From: JBAXQQ01 sp037131695
GTDB taxonomy: Bacteria; Armatimonadota; Hebobacteria; CAIYQO01
Direction of reading: 5' to 3'
Length of the DNA stretch: 64,000 nt
Assembly: GCA_964638715.1 (NCBI GenBank)
Contig: CAZWZF010000011.1
Coordinates: 47,539-111,538 of the forward strand
In this document: piece after piece, positions 53,263-61,145 of the stretch
Layout: each line of letters opens with the position of its first letter
Numbering within the stretch: position 1 is the first letter of the stretch
Position numbers and translations under genes: made by a program
The notes under the pieces: model-generated
What the model was told of the DNA's origin: nothing
What the model saw: the letters and a program-made list of their open reading frames with translations, nothing else
Database searches by the model: none

Positions 53263-55335
53263 TCAATATGTTCGTGACTGAATTATAACTTCTTTTGGGG
53301 TATATTCCTGCTCTTCGAATATGACAATCCGGTTGTTTTCTTTCAGCCAGCATTTCGGGATGTGGTAATAGCGCTGGGTTGGCTCATTTTCTGGCCCCAG
53401 GTAGATGCCTTCCAACTCGCGGTCCAGCCAGGTGCCGTCCGGGCCGTAACCATCGCCGATTATCAGCCAGTGGCGGCCGAGGGCATGGCCGTTGACGAAC
53501 AGCTTGCCTTTTCCCATGCCGGTCATATCAATGCGGAAATCCGCGTCTGATGCCAGCATTTCCAGCGATAAATCAAAATCTGTCCGGTACCAGGTACATG
53601 GCTTAGTTGAATCACTCACCGGCTGCCAGTCGGCAACGCAAACTTTCTCGCCGTGCAGGAATGGACGCATCTCCCAATCGGAAATCTCTTTGCCATTTAT
53701 AGAAACCGGCTGCCAGATGCCTTTTTTCTCGGTATTCATCGGCCCGGCTATCTGCCAGTCGCCTTTTATCAATCCCAACGCGCAGGCGAGGATGTCCATT
53801 CGATGGCTTCCTGCTGTTGAATCAAAGGTGAACTCATGGCGAAAACCGTCGCGCATCAGGGTTTCCAAGTCGTTCGCCACCGGGCCGCTGCCGCCCGGCA
53901 TGGTGGAACCACGGTTCTCGATGAACGGCGGCTGCGAAGATGCTGCCAGTTTGCCATCGATATAAATATAGAATTGGTCGCCGCCGTAAGGAATCAACAA
54001 CTTCACCGGGCCGTCGGCATCAACCGAAATATTGGTGCTGTACCAACAATAATCGCTGTCGTCATGGGTCAGCAATAGCTGTTCTACCGGCTGTTCCGCG
54101 GTGATGGCATCCGCGCGGTTCTGCGGGAATGGTTCCGGGTGGCACAGCCAATTTTGCAACGGTTCCAATGTCGACCATGCTGGTGAAGAATAGTTGTCTT
54201 TCACTGCCATATAGTCGCATTCTGCGTCAAATTTCACCTTGCCGTCTACGGTTAAAATATAGCTCTTGCCATGTATTCGCAATGTCAATTTTTTGCCGTC
54301 AAGCTGCCAGATTATCTCTTCGCTGCCGTCATCATGTTTTACTGTGTTGCACTCGCCGGTCAGAATTACCTGCTGGTTATCGGCAAGGATATGGTGCAGT
54401 CGCGACAGGTACGCGCCTTTCAGCGATATGCGTCCGAATTCATCTATCGGGGCATCAAAACCGTAGTCGGTGGTTTGCAGGTACATGCTGTTGCGGTCAA
54501 AATTAGTGCCGCCGTGCCACATGTAATAGTTCCACCCCGACCCGCCGCGGGCAATGAAGCGCAGCAAATGCCGTGCCATATTTCGCGGGTCGCGATAGTG
54601 GCGCTGGAAACCCCAGGTGTCATACCATGCCGGCCAGAACTCGGTCCAGGTTATCGGCATTTCAGGATGTTCATGACGAAATTCGGCAAGGCGCTGGTCT
54701 GAAATCGAGAAACCGTTCACGGTGTCTACCGCCGCCTCGGTGCCGCCTTCGCACATGATAATCGGCACATCCATCCCCAGCTTGACTGCCAAATCTGCCA
54801 TCCACGCCAGGTAGCGCTGGCCGTCATCGCCGTATCGTTTGGCGACGTTGGCGTATTCATTTTCCACCTGCACCAGTATCACCGACCCGCCATTGGTGAC
54901 AAGGTGCGGACGAATAACCGCTGTCAATTTTTCGAAATATTTCTCAACCCGGTCCAGATATGGCTGGTTGTAAGTGCGGATAGTGATGCCCGGTTCATCT
55001 ATCAGATATGGCGGGTAGCCGCCAAAGTTCCACTCCGCGCAGCAGTAAGGTCCGGCGCGCAATATAACGTGCAACCCGCGTTCCTCGCACAACTGCAGAA
55101 AATAGCCCAAATCCCGATCGCCGGAAAAATCATACACGTCCCGTTTCGGTTCGTGAAAATTCCAGAATATATATGACGCGATGCAGTTAACCCCACAGGC
55201 AACGCTGCGATCCAGCAACGCCGGCCACAACTCTTGCGGCGACCGCGCATAATGCATCTCGCCGCTAATCAGCATAACCCGCTTATCATCAACAATAAAC
55301 GACCGCGAATCATATCGAACATTTTTACTTGTCAT
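53263..55335 (-). CDS. Beta-galactosidase, glycoside hydrolase family 35
   Basis: A 690-aa protein. The GH35 TIM barrel (about 10-330) shows LISGEMHYARSP, RAGPYCCAEWNFGGYP, acid/base Glu160 in QVENEY and nucleophile Glu232 in TEFWPAWYD. Two C-terminal beta-jelly-roll regions follow, the last containing GKLFVNGHALGRHW, typical of the family. It removes terminal beta-galactose from oligosaccharides. No signal peptide with start 55335 (weak AGGT box), so it is probably cytoplasmic. The longer reading frame upstream (to 55404) lacks family similarity. No sugar transporter lies nearby. Confidence 0.94.
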   Translation of the reverse strand: MTSKNVRYDSRSFIVDDKRVMLISGEMHYARSPQELWPALLDRSVACGVNCIASYIFWNFHEPKRDVYDFSGDRDLGYFLQLCEERGLHVILRAGPYCCAEWNFGGYPPYLIDEPGITIRTYNQPYLDRVEKYFEKLTAVIRPHLVTNGGSVILVQVENEYANVAKRYGDDGQRYLAWMADLAVKLGMDVPIIMCEGGTEAAVDTVNGFSISDQRLAEFRHEHPEMPITWTEFWPAWYDTWGFQRHYRDPRNMARHLLRFIARGGSGWNYYMWHGGTNFDRNSMYLQTTDYGFDAPIDEFGRISLKGAYLSRLHHILADNQQVILTGECNTVKHDDGSEEIIWQLDGKKLTLRIHGKSYILTVDGKVKFDAECDYMAVKDNYSSPAWSTLEPLQNWLCHPEPFPQNRADAITAEQPVEQLLLTHDDSDYCWYSTNISVDADGPVKLLIPYGGDQFYIYIDGKLAASSQPPFIENRGSTMPGGSGPVANDLETLMRDGFRHEFTFDSTAGSHRMDILACALGLIKGDWQIAGPMNTEKKGIWQPVSINGKEISDWEMRPFLHGEKVCVADWQPVSDSTKPCTWYRTDFDLSLEMLASDADFRIDMTGMGKGKLFVNGHALGRHWLIIGDGYGPDGTWLDRELEGIYLGPENEPTQRYYHIPKCWLKENNRIVIFEEQEYTPKEVIIQSRTY

Positions 55336-55445
55336 TTTAAAAAACCTGCTTTTTAACTCAATTCTCTGAAATGAATAGTATTTGTATGGCGACGGTTGTG
55401 TCAATAGGGAGTAGGGGGAAAGGGATTAGGGAAAAGGGAAAAGGT

Positions 55446-55630
55446 CATTAGTTTTTAGTTTTCAGTTTTCAGAATAGGTCACTTCGACAAGTTGCCGAAA
55501 AATAGGCGATAAAAGTAAACTCCCCTCCTTGCCAAGGATGGGCGGGGGGTGGTTTTCGACGATATGCAGTTCTTATTTCAAAATCATAACTTTTTTTGTT
55601 CGGATTTGGTTGCTAACTGACTAATACCTA
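55446..55630. repeat. Composite intergenic repeat with CCCCTCCTTG module (copy 2)
   Basis: Same module order as 16730-16917: TTTTCAGT repeats, AAAAGTAAACTCCCCTCC, then AAATCATAAC-T-run and GTTCGGATTTGGTTGCTAAC. The middle part differs. Confidence 0.6.
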
Positions 55631-55642
55631 TATCTCCATTCT

Positions 55643-56500
55643 TCATTCTCCCAGCATCTTATCCCTGTACGCTTTGAATCTTTTATCGAATGCTGGCTGG
55701 TCGAGTGGGCCGGTGGGTTCGCGCAAGGCTTGCCTGATGTTGTATCCGGTGGGGATGATTACTTTTGAGATGTTTTTCAGGGTTATTGATGACGACGGAC
55801 ACAAGTATACGCAGCGGAAACAGGCGATGCATTTTTTGCCAAAAACTGGTCGGTTGCCGACGATGGTGATGTTGTCAGTGGGGCAGTTTTTCATGCAGCA
55901 CCCGCACCCGGTACAGGATTCGTGGGTGTAGAAATATTTCCCCAACCGATAAGCGTTTTTCTGTTCACCACGACTTAATGATGTGAATATATCTTCCAGC
56001 AGATTATTTTGCTGCAGCCTTTCTTTGCCGGCCAGCAGGTCGGCGCATGACGCTGCTATTTTATCACGGGCTATTCTATATAATGCCTGCGCATACGCAG
56101 GCGGGTGAGCAGCGGCAATATTTCCCGGCATCACCAGCAGTTCTTCCAATTGCACGCGATACCCTTTCTTCGTCAGCGCTTCCCGCACCGGCGCGGTAGA
56201 CCCGCCATTAACAAACGAATCGCCGGGACATTTGAATAAAAATACCGATCTGCCGTCACCGGCAGGCAATAATTTGATGAAGTCAAAGACAATTTTGGGA
56301 GCGTTAAAAGCGTGAATAGGGTAGCCAATGCCCAGAATAACATCACCGGCAACCTGCGGCGCGGCACCAGACAAGGTGAACTTCTCAATCTTATTCAACC
56401 CCACCGCACAGCCGCAAACCGACAAAACCGCCGCGTATTCCTCCGCCAGCAACTCAGTATTGCCAGTACCAGAAAAATAGAAAATCTCAACATTAGCCAT
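55643..56500 (-). CDS. EFR1-type flavodoxin/ferredoxin fusion
   Basis: A 285-aa protein. The N-terminal flavodoxin-like domain has the FMN phosphate loop FYFSGTGNTE (8-17). The C-terminal half has two 4Fe-4S motifs, CTGCGCCMKNCP and CIACFRCVYLCP. EFR1 proteins are electron carriers found mainly in anaerobes. GAGGTG is the SD and TGATATAAT (hexamer 56523-56528) the likely -10. Monocistronic, bordered by repeats. The redox partner is unknown. Confidence 0.92.
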   Translation of the reverse strand: MANVEIFYFSGTGNTELLAEEYAAVLSVCGCAVGLNKIEKFTLSGAAPQVAGDVILGIGYPIHAFNAPKIVFDFIKLLPAGDGRSVFLFKCPGDSFVNGGSTAPVREALTKKGYRVQLEELLVMPGNIAAAHPPAYAQALYRIARDKIAASCADLLAGKERLQQNNLLEDIFTSLSRGEQKNAYRLGKYFYTHESCTGCGCCMKNCPTDNITIVGNRPVFGKKCIACFRCVYLCPSSSITLKNISKVIIPTGYNIRQALREPTGPLDQPAFDKRFKAYRDKMLGE

Positions 56501-56650
56501 AGTCGCACCTCTTTATAGGGTAATTATATCATTTTGTAAATGGCAAATGGCAAATGGTAAATGGCAAATTAAAAATGCAAAATTAAAAATTAAAAATTAT
56601 AGAGATTCTTGCAAATAACAAATTATTTTGCACCAGGTTTCGTTAATTCG

Positions 56651-56905
56651 TAATTATTGAGGCTCTTGCAAAACCATACTAAATATATAATAAACCCAAC
56701 CACCCCCTACCCCCTCCTTGGCAAGGAGGGGAATTATGATAGTTACTTGATAAAATAAAAGCTGCTTTAATAATCAAAACTGTTGTTTTAAACTCCCCTC
56801 CTTGCCAAGGAGGGGTGGCCGAAGGTCGGGGTGGTTTTCGCCTACCACAAACCTGCAACATAAACATTTGATAAAATAGGTTTTGCAAGAGCCTCTATTA
56901 ATTAT
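56651..56905. mobile_element. Nested MITE-like element with 17-bp perfect terminal inverted repeats
   Basis: Ends GAGGCTCTTGCAAAACC (56659-56675) and GGTTTTGCAAGAGCCTC (56879-56895), extended by AT-rich flanks. Inside are two CCCCTCCTTG..AAGGAGGGG hairpins in inverted order and the GGCCGAAGGTCGGGGTGG module. A fragment of the right end (AATAGGTTTTGCAAG) occurs near 16847. The remaining 56501-56650 is AAATGGCAAATGG-type low-complexity DNA. Confidence 0.65.
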
Positions 56906-56937
56906 TAATTACAAATACATCATTTGCTTCTTTTTGG

Positions 56938-56943
56938 TAAAAT
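56938..56943 (+). promoter_or_regulatory. Extended -10 giving a leaderless O-antigen-ligase-like transcript
   Basis: TTGGTAAAAT, then the 6-nt spacer AGGTAC and the ATG at 56950. The spacer contains AGG but lies too close to act as a normal SD. Confidence 0.5.
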
Positions 56944-56949
56944 AGGTAC

Positions 56950-59115
56950 ATGAGAAAGAGCGATGTTAAAGTTATTAATACCGGGAGCAATTTGAACCTG
57001 TTTGTAAAATGGGTTATTGCTGCTTTTTTTGCTATTTTGCCAATTTTTTATTTTGGCAAAGATATCATGAATGCGGGGAATGTTCCGACGCGCATTTTGT
57101 TTTTGTTCTTCTTTATTATCATAATTTTCATTTGCGGATTAAAGATTGCGGATATCAGGCGGTTGCGGCTGCCGGGCAAAATGACGGCTCCGCTGGTAGT
57201 GCTGCTGCTGGTGATATTTGCCAGTGCGGTATTCAGTCCGTTGAAAATGCAGGTTTTTCATACCCAGATATGGTCAGAAAATATGCTGTTGTCGCAATGG
57301 ATGGCGGGAATATTCATGCTGTTTTGCCTGTACCAATTACTGGACACTGACGAATTGATTCATACGGCGATTATCTCTGTTGCTATTGGTGGAGGTATCG
57401 CTGCCATATTGGGATTAATGGATTTCTTCATCTTTCAATCATTTGCCACCATGTCGGCGGTACGTTTGACCGGCACATTTTTCAACCCGATGTTCGCGGG
57501 CAATTACCTGCTCATTTGCATTCCATTCTCCATCGGTGCGGCAATGATTACAAAAAAACCGCTGTTTTATATCATTACCGGCTTGCTAACCTTGTCGGTT
57601 ATACTTACCAATGCTCGCGCCGCCTGGGTCGCGTTGTTTATTTACGCGATATACCTGGTGGTATATTTCGCTATGAAAAATCGCCGTCTGGCAATCAGTG
57701 CGATAATTGGGATAGTGGTGGCCGCCGCCTTGATATTCGCGATACCGCAAACCCGCGGTCGAATTACCGCGCTGATCCAGGGTGACAACGCCACCCGCGC
57801 CCGTGTGGTATATATGCGCACGGCATGGAACGAGTTCCTTGCCCGCCCCATTCTTGGCTGGGGAGTTGACTCCGCGCAGCAGATTTCGCCGCAGTTCCGC
57901 CCGTTAAGCGACTCTTCAGAGTCAAATGGCAATAGTCGGCGCGTAATGCTTGACGAAGATCATTCCGACTCTTTGCCGCATAATATCATCCTGCTTGTTC
58001 TCGCCGAGTTGGGCATCGCTGGAATTGCGGCATTAATATGGCTGAAATTATCGATTATCGGCGTGGTGCGGAAAAATGGCGGCATGCAGGATGCGGTGAT
58101 TTTCACCGCTGTCGGTGCGTTAACCACCTGGGGTATCGCGAACCTGTTCAGTTACGACAACACCTCGATAACCTGTTTAGTATGGCTGTCAATTACCTTG
58201 ATAGCACTGCGCAATAAGAATTTCTATTTAAAAGTGGTACCGGTAATGTTGCCGCGCTTGCTGTATACAACTGCTGCCATTATCGCCATCGTCACCCTGG
58301 TTGCGATAGACAGCAACAACAAACTGAATCGCGCTGTAATAGAAATCGACCAGGTAAACGCCGTTATCGGTGGCAACAGCACTCGCGGTTCTTTGATGGC
58401 GGGTGATACTATCAGCCTGCTGCAAAGTATTCCGATGCCGGATAACGTGGTGTATCGCCATATTGTAGGATTAATGGATACGTGCTATGAATATGCCGCC
58501 GATGACGGCAGCAAAGAGATTGCGCGGGTAGCATTGCAATCGGCATTAGACGAGGGATTAAGGGTTTATTACCGCGACTGGCTATTACTGCGAAATGGCG
58601 TAATACTGAATTTCCAGTTTAGCACCCCGGATAAAGCCTTCATTTATATAAATGCGTTGAAAAAGTTTGAGCCAAACAGCGCCGGGGTGCGAGTGCTGGA
58701 AGCAGAAACTATGATGATGACAAGCAACCTGCCCGGCGCAGAAAAATCTGTACAGGAAGCCATACACATTGCGCCTAATTCACCAATGCCGTATATGGAA
58801 GCCGGAAAATTATACTTGGGATTATTTAGAAGCGGTGATATTCGCCGACAAAAATTGCTGAATCTTTCCGAAATAGCCTTCCGGCGTGGCGCAGAAATTG
58901 ATATGAACGCATTTAAAACTTCATATTCATACATAATAGATTTCTGTACAGTGCTGTTGGTTAAAAGAAAATATGACGATGTGGTGAAATACGGCAGAGT
59001 GTTAAAGGGAAATGAGCGGGATATGCTTGCACTGCGTGGAGAAATAGCCAGAATATTATCGTTAACCGGCGATAATGACGCAGCTAAAGATATCTTTAAA
59101 AAGTTGGAAGAATAA
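56950..59115 (+). CDS. O-antigen ligase/polymerase-like membrane protein with C-terminal TPR region
   Basis: A 721-aa protein. Residues 1-~440 contain about 11-12 TM helices with a Wzy_C/WaaL-type periplasmic loop: RARVVYMRTAWNEFLARPILGWGVDS, later DHSDSLPHNIILLVLAELGIAG, the family's NxxL..LaElG landmark. Residues ~450-721 are soluble and TPR-like (VRVLEAETMMMTSNLPGAEKSVQEAIHIAPNSPMPYMEAGKLYLGL). It probably ligates or polymerises a cell-surface polysaccharide, or glycosylates proteins. No glycosyltransferase genes lie nearby. Starts at 56950 from a probable leaderless promoter; the next gene follows 2 nt after its stop. Confidence 0.88.
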   Translation: MRKSDVKVINTGSNLNLFVKWVIAAFFAILPIFYFGKDIMNAGNVPTRILFLFFFIIIIFICGLKIADIRRLRLPGKMTAPLVVLLLVIFASAVFSPLKMQVFHTQIWSENMLLSQWMAGIFMLFCLYQLLDTDELIHTAIISVAIGGGIAAILGLMDFFIFQSFATMSAVRLTGTFFNPMFAGNYLLICIPFSIGAAMITKKPLFYIITGLLTLSVILTNARAAWVALFIYAIYLVVYFAMKNRRLAISAIIGIVVAAALIFAIPQTRGRITALIQGDNATRARVVYMRTAWNEFLARPILGWGVDSAQQISPQFRPLSDSSESNGNSRRVMLDEDHSDSLPHNIILLVLAELGIAGIAALIWLKLSIIGVVRKNGGMQDAVIFTAVGALTTWGIANLFSYDNTSITCLVWLSITLIALRNKNFYLKVVPVMLPRLLYTTAAIIAIVTLVAIDSNNKLNRAVIEIDQVNAVIGGNSTRGSLMAGDTISLLQSIPMPDNVVYRHIVGLMDTCYEYAADDGSKEIARVALQSALDEGLRVYYRDWLLLRNGVILNFQFSTPDKAFIYINALKKFEPNSAGVRVLEAETMMMTSNLPGAEKSVQEAIHIAPNSPMPYMEAGKLYLGLFRSGDIRRQKLLNLSEIAFRRGAEIDMNAFKTSYSYIIDFCTVLLVKRKYDDVVKYGRVLKGNERDMLALRGEIARILSLTGDNDAAKDIFKKLEE

Positions 59116-59117
59116 TT

Positions 59118-60362
59118 ATGGCGGAAACCCGCAAAGTGATAATAATTGGCGCTGGCGCATCCGGCATGATGGCGGCATATTTCGCTGCCAAACGCGGATT
59201 AATGGTGAATGTTTTCGATAAAAACGCCCTTACCGGCAGAAAACTGCGTATTTGCGGCAAAGGGCGCTGCAATATAACCAATGACACCGATGTGCAGGGA
59301 GTGCTGAAAAATATCCCCGGCAACCCGAAATTTCTGCGTCCTGCGCTATACCATTTCACCCCTCAGCAAGTGATGGAGTTTTTTACCTCAATCGGGGTAG
59401 AGGTGAAGGTTGAGCAAGGCAAGCGGGTTTTTCCGGTATCGGATGACGCCGATGATGTGGCGGATGCACTGGAGCGGTGCTGCCGGCAGTTGGGGGTGAA
59501 ATTCACCATGAATATGCCGGTTGATTCTATCACCACCTCAGAAAATAAAGTGACTGGAATTATCGCCCGCGGCAAAGAATATCCCGCTGACGCGGTGATA
59601 TTGGCAACCGGCGGCATGTCGTATCCTGGCACTGGCTCAACCGGCGATGGCTATCGCATGGCAAAATCTTTTGGCCATACCATGGTAACCCCGCGCCCAT
59701 CGCTGGTGGGATTAGACACAGTTGAGGATTGGCCACACCCGTTGACCGGACTGGCGTTGAAAAATGTCGCCGTAACGGTGGCCGGCACCGAAAAAAAGAA
59801 GATTTACCGCGAAGTCGGGGAGATGCTGCTGACCCACACCGGCGTATCTGGCCCGTTGATAATCACTGCCAGCCGTTACCTGTTGGACCATCCTGACGCG
59901 CATATCGAGATAGATTTGAAACCGGGACTGACCGAAGATGAGTTGGATGTGCGGGTGCTGAAAGATTTTGAGAAGTACAATCGCCGTGCCTACATGAACG
60001 CGCTGGACGACTTGCTGCCAAAATCAATGATACCGGCAATCGTAAATATGTCAGAAATTCCCGGCGACACCGTGGTGAATACCATCACCCGCGAACAGCG
60101 GCGGCGACTGGTAAAATTGCTGAAATGCCTGCCGTTGCACGTGAAAAAAAGCCGCGGTTTCCACGAAGCAATCATCACCGCTGGCGGAGTTAATACTCGC
60201 GAGGTAGACGCCGGCAACATGCAGTCACGCCTGGTAACCGGCCTGTACCTGACCGGCGAGATATTAGACGTAGACGCCTTCACCGGCGGTTACAACCTGC
60301 AAATAGCCTGGGCAACCGGCAAGTTGGCGGGTGAGAAAGTTCTACTGGAAATTGAGGAATGA
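59118..60362 (+). CDS. FAD-dependent oxidoreductase, BaiN/HI0933 family
   Basis: A 414-aa flavoprotein. The dinucleotide-binding motif GAGASGMMAA (11-20) follows VIII. The family signature LRICGKGRCNITND is near residue 50, VILATGGMSYPGTGSTGDGYRMAK near 170 and the C-terminal FAD motif LTGEILDVDAFTGGYNLQIAWATGKLAG. The substrate is unknown; one homolog participates in bile-acid dehydroxylation. It is co-transcribed with the O-antigen-ligase-like gene (2-nt gap) without an obvious functional link. Confidence 0.93.
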   Translation: MAETRKVIIIGAGASGMMAAYFAAKRGLMVNVFDKNALTGRKLRICGKGRCNITNDTDVQGVLKNIPGNPKFLRPALYHFTPQQVMEFFTSIGVEVKVEQGKRVFPVSDDADDVADALERCCRQLGVKFTMNMPVDSITTSENKVTGIIARGKEYPADAVILATGGMSYPGTGSTGDGYRMAKSFGHTMVTPRPSLVGLDTVEDWPHPLTGLALKNVAVTVAGTEKKKIYREVGEMLLTHTGVSGPLIITASRYLLDHPDAHIEIDLKPGLTEDELDVRVLKDFEKYNRRAYMNALDDLLPKSMIPAIVNMSEIPGDTVVNTITREQRRRLVKLLKCLPLHVKKSRGFHEAIITAGGVNTREVDAGNMQSRLVTGLYLTGEILDVDAFTGGYNLQIAWATGKLAGEKVLLEIEE

Positions 60363-60373
60363 GGATTTTTCAG

Positions 60374-60569
60374 GGACTGACACCGAGTGGCGAAGCCAGG
60401 AATGTGCCTGTACCATCGCGGTGCCGCAAAATTTCGCGATTGCCTGTGAGAATTTATCGGTCGGATCGGTCGGATTTGACATATCCGACTGATGTTGAAT
60501 TTAAAGAATATGACTTTGTATTTTTCTTCTTTATCTCATCCTCACCGGGACGGTGACGCCACGTTTTAC
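60374..60569. repeat. Cluster of R3, R7 and R1 intergenic repeats
   Basis: In order: R3 (GACACCGAGTGGCGAAGC, 60378-60415), R7 (ATCGGTCGGATCGGTCGG and ATATCCGACTGAT, 60456-60494) and R1 (CACCGGGACGGTGACG, 60543-60569). No gene in this 250-bp gap. Confidence 0.65.
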
Positions 60570-60612
60570 ATTTAACCATACAGGGTAATACATAAAAAAG
60601 GAGATTTTTAAA

Positions 60613-60978
60613 ATGAGAACAATTTTGCTTACATTTACCCTGGCGATTGGTATGTTGCTGGGTTCAACCGCGGTTATGGCTCATCCCCCAAGCGACATTC
60701 AGGTAACGCTGGATACAAAAACCCATGTGCTGAATGTTACTGCGCTGCATCAGGTAAAAGACGCGAAGGTTCACTACATTGGTGAAATTGATGTGTTGAT
60801 TAACGATGTGCAGGTTATCACTCAAAAATTCACCAGTCAGACCGACCTGGATAAACAGGTCGCCAGCTATACGCTGATAGACGCGAAAGTGGGTGATGTC
60901 ATTAAAGTAACCGCCAAATGCAACATGTTCGGCAGCAAAACGGTGTCGTATACCGTTATTAACCCAGAGAAAAAGTAG
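60613..60978 (+). CDS. Small exported protein of unknown function
   Basis: A 121-aa protein with AAGGAG SD and a signal peptide (MRTILLTFTLAIGMLLGSTAVMA, cleaved before HPPSDI). The mature 98 residues are beta-rich: HPPSDIQVTLDTKTHVLNVTALHQVKDAKVHYIGEIDVLIN, then a segment ending VGDVIKVTAKCNMFGSKTV. It looks like a single Ig-like/FN3-like domain with one Cys. An N-terminal His in the mature form could bind copper, but no other ligand is clear. I do not assign a family. A GAGCG..CGCTC hairpin follows. Confidence 0.75.
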   Translation: MRTILLTFTLAIGMLLGSTAVMAHPPSDIQVTLDTKTHVLNVTALHQVKDAKVHYIGEIDVLINDVQVITQKFTSQTDLDKQVASYTLIDAKVGDVIKVTAKCNMFGSKTVSYTVINPEKK

Positions 60979-61001
60979 TCAAAGACATTAATATCATTGC
61001 G

Positions 61002-61026
61002 GAGCGTCGACTTCCAGTCGGCGCTC
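61002..61026. terminator. Hairpin after the small exported protein
   Basis: GAGCG-T-CGACT-TCC-AGTCG-G-CGCTC: 10 bp with one opposed mismatch, followed by an AT-rich but not T-only tail. Confidence 0.55.
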
Positions 61027-61121
61027 TATTTAAATTTCAGATATAGACACTTCAACCATCACGACTTCCCCCGACCCCTCTAATTTCTCACGTCATAACA
61101 CACACAATGGTGTCAATATGG

Positions 61122-61139
61122 TAAAATATGTGCAGGTGG
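61122..61139 (+). promoter_or_regulatory. Extended -10 and SD of the GDSL/sialate esterase gene
   Basis: ATGGTAAAAT (hexamer 61122-61127) and AGGTGG (61134-61139), 6 nt before the ATG at 61146; the leader is only ~12 nt, so the SD sits at the very 5' end. Confidence 0.5.
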
Positions 61140-61145
61140 TATGAT

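Noticed and set aside
22715..56905. CRISPR-like interpretation of the intergenic repeats
   Set aside because: Repeats are dispersed, palindromic and unevenly spaced; no array with regular spacers and no cas genes.
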